Assembly: GCA_029262065.1 (NCBI GenBank)
Contig: JAJDAC010000035.1
Location: 1 to 44,347, forward strand
Direction: 5' to 3'
DNA from: Candidatus Krumholzibacteriota bacterium
Lineage (GTDB): Bacteria > Krumholzibacteriota > Krumholzibacteriia > JAJRXK01
DNA: 44,347 nt
The notes beneath the pieces were generated by a model. It was not told where the DNA came from. It did not search any database and saw only the letters and a list, made by a program, of their open reading frames with translations. The translations under genes and the position numbers were made by a program. Each line of letters begins with the position of its first letter. The first letter of the stretch is position 1. Shown here one piece after another: positions 40,974 to 44,347 of the stretch.

Positions 40974-42521
40974 ATGCTTGCCACGATCGTATTCGCAGCA
41001 CTCGCGCTGAGTATGTCCGCCGCCGCGCATTTGCCAGCGGGGAGCTGGCTCGGTTGGGCCTTCTTCGACGACAATAGCGATATGCCACTGCGTGTACAGA
41101 TCCACTCCGACGGCACGGCCGCGTTCGACGGCGTCGTCTGGAAAAAGTTCGGGTGGGAGGCATCGCTCGAACGCGACGAGGCGGGCCAGGTCGTGCTCAC
41201 CAGCGCCACGTCCAAGGGAACACCCATTACCCTCACCGGTGAGTTCGCGGGCGGCGGCTTCGCTGGTGATCTGGCGCTCGGAGAGTACCCGGGCCGCTTC
41301 GAGCTCTTGCTGGCGGCAGAGCCGGTGGAGTCCCTGGACCCGGCCACATATGCGGACCTCGCTGGCTACTACTCGCAACCCGACGGAGACGTCCTCGAGG
41401 TTCGCGCGCGTGACTGGGGCGAACTGGTTCTTCGCTCCATTCGCAGCGGCGAGCAGCGTACCCTCTTTCCGAAATCCACGACGGAGTTCTGGACCGGCCC
41501 GGCCATCTACGACCCGCGCCGGGTCGAGAGCCGCTTGGCCTTCGAGCGCAACGACAACGGCCGGGTCGTCGCGGTGTCTCTCGACGGCGAGCGGGGCGAA
41601 CGCTTCGATCTTCGATTCGACGATGTCGAATTCGTTGCCGACGGCGACACCCTGCGCGGGCTCACTACTCAGCGAGACGATGACCTCCCGCGCGATGGTG
41701 TGGTTCTCATTGGAGGCTCCGGGTGGCGCGAACGCCGAGATCACATCTTCCATCTGCGCAACCTCGCGGCACTCGGCTACCGGGTGCTGAGTTACGACAA
41801 GCGTGGCTTCGGTGGGTCGGGGGGTTCAGATCCATCCTCCTTCGACCGCGCGGCCCGCGATGCGGTGGCCGGTGCGCAATGGCTGCGGCGGCAACCCGGT
41901 GTCGCTCGCGTTGGTTACATGGGCATCAGCCGCGGCGGATGGATCGCGCCGATCGCCGTCCACCTGGACACCGATGCCGCGTTTGCAATCCTGATCGTGC
42001 CGCCCGCGACCAGCCCCGCCGTCCAGGAGCACGGATCGCGCCTTGCGCGCATGCGCGAGGATGGCTTCGACGAGGCTACGACACAAGTCGCCGAGCGGAT
42101 GCTCGAGGCGAATTGGGCGTTCTCGCGCGGCGAGGGCAAGTGGGAGAATTATTCTGAACGCGTTGAAGCCGCTCGCGCCGCGGGTGTGCCCGACTATGTC
42201 TTCGGCCCCACGACGCCCGACCCGATCGAATGGGAGTGGGCACGGCTCAACATGCACTTCGATCCCACGCCGTATCTGGAGTCGCTCGACGTTCCGGTGC
42301 TCGTGATCTTTGGCGAGCACGACCTGAGTGTTCTGACCGAAGTCCACCGGCCCCGGCTCGACCGGCTGCTCGCGGCTGCTGGCAACGATGACGTGACGAT
42401 TCACGTGATCGAAGGCGTAGGCCATGGCCTGAGTCGGCGCTCAGATCTTCCGATCCATCTATTCAGGGGTGTTGGACCCGAAGGCTACGACCGCGTGTTG
42501 GAATGGGAGCGGCCGGACTGA
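40974..42521 (+). CDS. Exported alpha/beta hydrolase
   Basis: The 515-aa protein has a signal peptide (about 1-18), a beta-rich N-terminal region (20-215) without recognised family, and a C-terminal alpha/beta hydrolase (about 220-515). The triad is visible: S319 in GISRGGW, D450 in FGEHDLS and H484 in GVGHGLS, with oxyanion region LIGGSGWRERRDH. The ATG at 40974 is chosen because TGAGG (40963-40967) lies 6 nt upstream. It resembles periplasmic dienelactone-hydrolase/peptidase-like enzymes; the substrate is unknown. The 243-nt gap to the divergent Rid gene shows no other feature. Confidence 0.85.
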   Translation: MLATIVFAALALSMSAAAHLPAGSWLGWAFFDDNSDMPLRVQIHSDGTAAFDGVVWKKFGWEASLERDEAGQVVLTSATSKGTPITLTGEFAGGGFAGDLALGEYPGRFELLLAAEPVESLDPATYADLAGYYSQPDGDVLEVRARDWGELVLRSIRSGEQRTLFPKSTTEFWTGPAIYDPRRVESRLAFERNDNGRVVAVSLDGERGERFDLRFDDVEFVADGDTLRGLTTQRDDDLPRDGVVLIGGSGWRERRDHIFHLRNLAALGYRVLSYDKRGFGGSGGSDPSSFDRAARDAVAGAQWLRRQPGVARVGYMGISRGGWIAPIAVHLDTDAAFAILIVPPATSPAVQEHGSRLARMREDGFDEATTQVAERMLEANWAFSRGEGKWENYSERVEAARAAGVPDYVFGPTTPDPIEWEWARLNMHFDPTPYLESLDVPVLVIFGEHDLSVLTEVHRPRLDRLLAAAGNDDVTIHVIEGVGHGLSRRSDLPIHLFRGVGPEGYDRVLEWERPD

Positions 42522-42733
42522 CCCGCTCCGTGGACGGTTGGGAGGAACTTTGACGTGGCAGTTAGGGAGGACATTCTCATGTAAAGCAGCCGCAAAATTC
42601 CCAACGCTGGCGGAACCCGGGCGTAGTTCTCGGCTACACTAGCCGTCAGCCAGGGGGTCGGGAGCCACGCAGCGAACCGTCCCACCGCTCGCGACCCCGA
42701 AGATCCCCAGGATCCAGCCGGAGACAGTGACCG

Positions 42734-43903
42734 ATGCACGCACTTGCCCCATCGCCTCGAACGGTACCACGCGGACAGATCCTCCTTTGGATCTTGCTCG
42801 GCAGTCTTTGGACAGGTCCCGCATCGGCGGACCCAACCGTCGTCAGGAATCTGGGTCTGGAGATCTCCCCCGATAGCACGACGGCAATTGCGCTCGAAGC
42901 GTCCATCAACGGGTTTCTGGCCGAGACCTACGCGGGCGAATACTCCGACAAGTACGTGGATCCGAACCATTACATGCAGAACGAGTTCTTCTTCGAGAAT
43001 CTGCCCACAGGTGCGAGTAGAAACGAAGCGACCAGGTTCGATCCGCCGTCGATCTTGCGATCGTACTCGGCCAACGAGAAGGACTACTACGTCACGCTCA
43101 GCTTCACCGGGACCCGCGGCGAGGAACCGTTCGTCTACAAGATCGTTGAGCTCAAGGCCGTGCCCGTGTCCGATCACTTTCAGTTCTACTGCCTCTTTGA
43201 CGAGCGGACGGCGGGAATGAAGACCGAGTCCGTGGACGATGTCACTTTCTACTATGAAGACTCCCTCGACCTGGAAAAGGCGCGCGAGTTCGTCCAGTTC
43301 AAGAGTCGATTCAACGCCCTTACCAGCACGAAGCCAGATCAAATGCAGTATTACAAGTTCAGCACCTTGCAGAGTCTACTCGAGGCGCACGGTGTCATCT
43401 TCGATGCGAGCAAATGCAACTTCCTCTGCAACGACCTGGGCATTACCTACAACGAGGGGCGTACCTTCGTCACAGGGATGAACAACGAGTGCTACATCCG
43501 CGACTTCATCCACGGGCACTTCTTCTACAGGATGGGCAACACGGACAACCTGTACCGGCCCTTCCGGGAGGGAATGGCGATCTACTACGGGGGTTCATGG
43601 GGAGGCGTGCGACTGCCTGAGATGGCAGACCGCTTCCGGGAAGAGATGGTGAGGCGTCCGGACATCGATTTTCTGGAAGAGTTCCAGAAGGGTCGAGGAT
43701 CGAGCGTGAGTCCTCACTTCTCCTACTTCTTCATGTCGGCACTTCTGTGCCGGGAGGTCATCGAGAAGCATGGGTTCGAGGCAGCGCTGAAGCTTGTGTA
43801 TTCCGGTCCTGAGGGGGAGCATTTCTTCGCGAATCTCGACGAAGTCATGCAGGTGAATGAGTCGAACTTCCACGACACGATCGTGCGACTGATCGGAGAC
43901 TAG
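42734..43903 (+). CDS. Exported metallopeptidase-like protein with degenerate active site
   Basis: The 389-aa protein has a signal peptide (about 12-33, ASA-D). The C-terminal third resembles gluzincin (peptidase MA-like) folds: FREGMAIYYGGS (near 278) looks like the third-ligand helix NEGLAxYxxG, and a preceding helix reads RDFIHGHFFYRMG (near 256) where HExxH would be expected. The catalytic glutamate is missing, so it is probably inactive or not a peptidase. GGAGA lies 9 nt before the ATG. The 212-nt upstream gap shows no clear promoter. Confidence 0.6.
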   Translation: MHALAPSPRTVPRGQILLWILLGSLWTGPASADPTVVRNLGLEISPDSTTAIALEASINGFLAETYAGEYSDKYVDPNHYMQNEFFFENLPTGASRNEATRFDPPSILRSYSANEKDYYVTLSFTGTRGEEPFVYKIVELKAVPVSDHFQFYCLFDERTAGMKTESVDDVTFYYEDSLDLEKAREFVQFKSRFNALTSTKPDQMQYYKFSTLQSLLEAHGVIFDASKCNFLCNDLGITYNEGRTFVTGMNNECYIRDFIHGHFFYRMGNTDNLYRPFREGMAIYYGGSWGGVRLPEMADRFREEMVRRPDIDFLEEFQKGRGSSVSPHFSYFFMSALLCREVIEKHGFEAALKLVYSGPEGEHFFANLDEVMQVNESNFHDTIVRLIGD

Positions 43904-43907
43904 ACTC

Positions 43908-43933
43908 CGTTCTGCGAAAGAACGATGCTTTTT
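43908..43933 (+). terminator. Weak candidate intrinsic terminator
   Basis: CGTTCT (43908-43913) and AGAACG (43919-43924) form a 6-bp stem with a 5-nt loop, followed after 4 nt by five T. It starts 5 nt after the upstream stop codon. The short stem and the gap before the T-run make it weak. Confidence 0.4.
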
Positions 43934-44274
43934 CGGATTGTCCGTCAAACCGGGTGATAACCGCTAAGACGGTTCGGATCCTGGCCAGTGCTGTTGTGGA
44001 GCGGGCTTCGTAGAACGCGGAGAAGGTGTTGGCGCCTGAGAGCTACTGGTTTCTTGGTCTGCCTAGGGATCCGCTGGGACTCGCAGCGTCCTTGTCGTTA
44101 GGTGGTAACGGGCAGAGATCGCGGAACGCATGGTAGAAGACGATGTCTGCGACCGGGATTCTCTGTTTGCCGATCTTGCGATGATTCACGATATTTACTG
44201 AAGGGTCAGCGGGCTGGCACTGGGCCCTCAGCACCTCAGGAGTTACGCGGCTTCCCTTCGTTCATCGGGGGTTG
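43934..44274. other. Gap without recognised gene
   Basis: About 340 nt with no convincing coding region, RNA gene or repeat. A minus-strand frame of 63 codons (44043-44234) has no ribosome site or known motif and is not called. The region must contain the promoter of the lipoprotein gene that follows, but no clear hexamers were found. Confidence 0.5.
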
Positions 44275-44347
44275 ATGGTGATTCGTATCACTTGGATCGT
44301 TGCAGCGTTCCTGGTCCTTGCAGCGGGTTGTTCTGAGCAAAGAAGCT
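44275..44347 (+). CDS. Start of a lipoprotein gene (3'-truncated by window end)
   Basis: From the ATG at 44275 the 24 visible residues form a lipoprotein signal peptide: MVIRITWIV, a hydrophobic core and the lipobox LAAGC (C19), followed by SEQRS. A G-rich stretch (GGGG) lies just upstream. The rest of the protein is outside the window, so no function can be given. Confidence 0.7.
   Translation, partial: MVIRITWIVAAFLVLAAGCSEQRS

Noticed and set aside
42537-42571. Near-direct repeat GTTGGGAGGA / GTTAGGGAGGA
   Set aside because: Only about ten bases, G-rich and resembling ribosome sites; 24-bp spacing is not enough to argue for an operator.
44043-44234. 63-codon minus-strand frame in the final gap
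   Set aside because: No Shine-Dalgarno, no signal sequence and no recognised motif; a decayed gene fragment is possible but cannot be supported.

Overview
The window is gene-dense, high-GC DNA from a Gram-negative bacterium. Gram-negative traits are an SppA-type protease, several lipoprotein and Sec signal peptides, an OmpA-family protein and an oligoribonuclease. A large secreted protein with FG-GAP repeats and a FlgD-like Ig C-terminus, together with ornithine/glycine-lipid type acyltransferases, fits an FCB-like or other deep-branching, uncultured lineage better than a model proteobacterium. That placement is inference only. No rRNA, tRNA, CRISPR array, prophage or intact insertion sequence was recognised.

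Layout. 1-4.3 kb: the 3' end of sppA, a convergent matrixin-like protease, and a thiGHS operon for the thiazole half of thiamine. 4.3-8.3 kb: an orphan lipoprotein, a MocR/PtsJ-type PLP regulator divergent from a PPOX flavoprotein, and a Cys/Met-metabolism PLP enzyme. 8.3-18.3 kb: a ThDP-dependent pyruvate-oxidase-like enzyme with an N-terminal Rieske domain, divergent from a nine-gene operon whose genes nearly all overlap by 4-14 nt. That operon encodes two small membrane/exported proteins, a ferric-reductase-like cytochrome b fused to a second Rieske domain, an anchored protein with a conserved cysteine motif, OlsB-like and OlsA-like acyltransferases, a DinB-like protein, an alpha/beta-hydrolase/DedA/ATP-grasp triple fusion, and oligoribonuclease. 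18.3-20.2 kb: a nested inverted-repeat element, then ahcY with a clear intrinsic terminator.

20.2-28.0 kb: a CBS-domain protein, then a six-gene operon with a membrane fusion protein, an ABC ATPase, two MacB/FtsX-type permeases, an NtrC-family response regulator and a histidine kinase. It is preceded by a near-consensus sigma-54 -24/-12 promoter and two palindromes 20 bp apart, so it is probably self-activated. 28.0-33.6 kb (minus strand): a signalling operon with two tandem FIST-domain sensors, a hybrid histidine kinase, a DinB-like protein and a SpoIIE-type phosphatase. 33.8-35.6 kb: an ECF sigma factor, a zinc-finger anti-sigma factor and a small exported protein carrying the same cysteine motif as the protein at 12.2 kb. 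35.6-44.3 kb: a cell-surface and periplasmic set with an OmpA-family protein, the FG-GAP/FlgD-Ig protein, an exported Rid-family protein lacking the usual arginine, an exported alpha/beta hydrolase, a degenerate metallopeptidase-like exported protein, and the start of a lipoprotein cut by the window edge.

The most unusual content is the divergent Rieske-ThDP / Rieske-cytochrome b locus, the triple-domain fusion in the acyltransferase operon, the exported cysteine-motif family present twice, and the sigma-54-controlled ABC/two-component operon.
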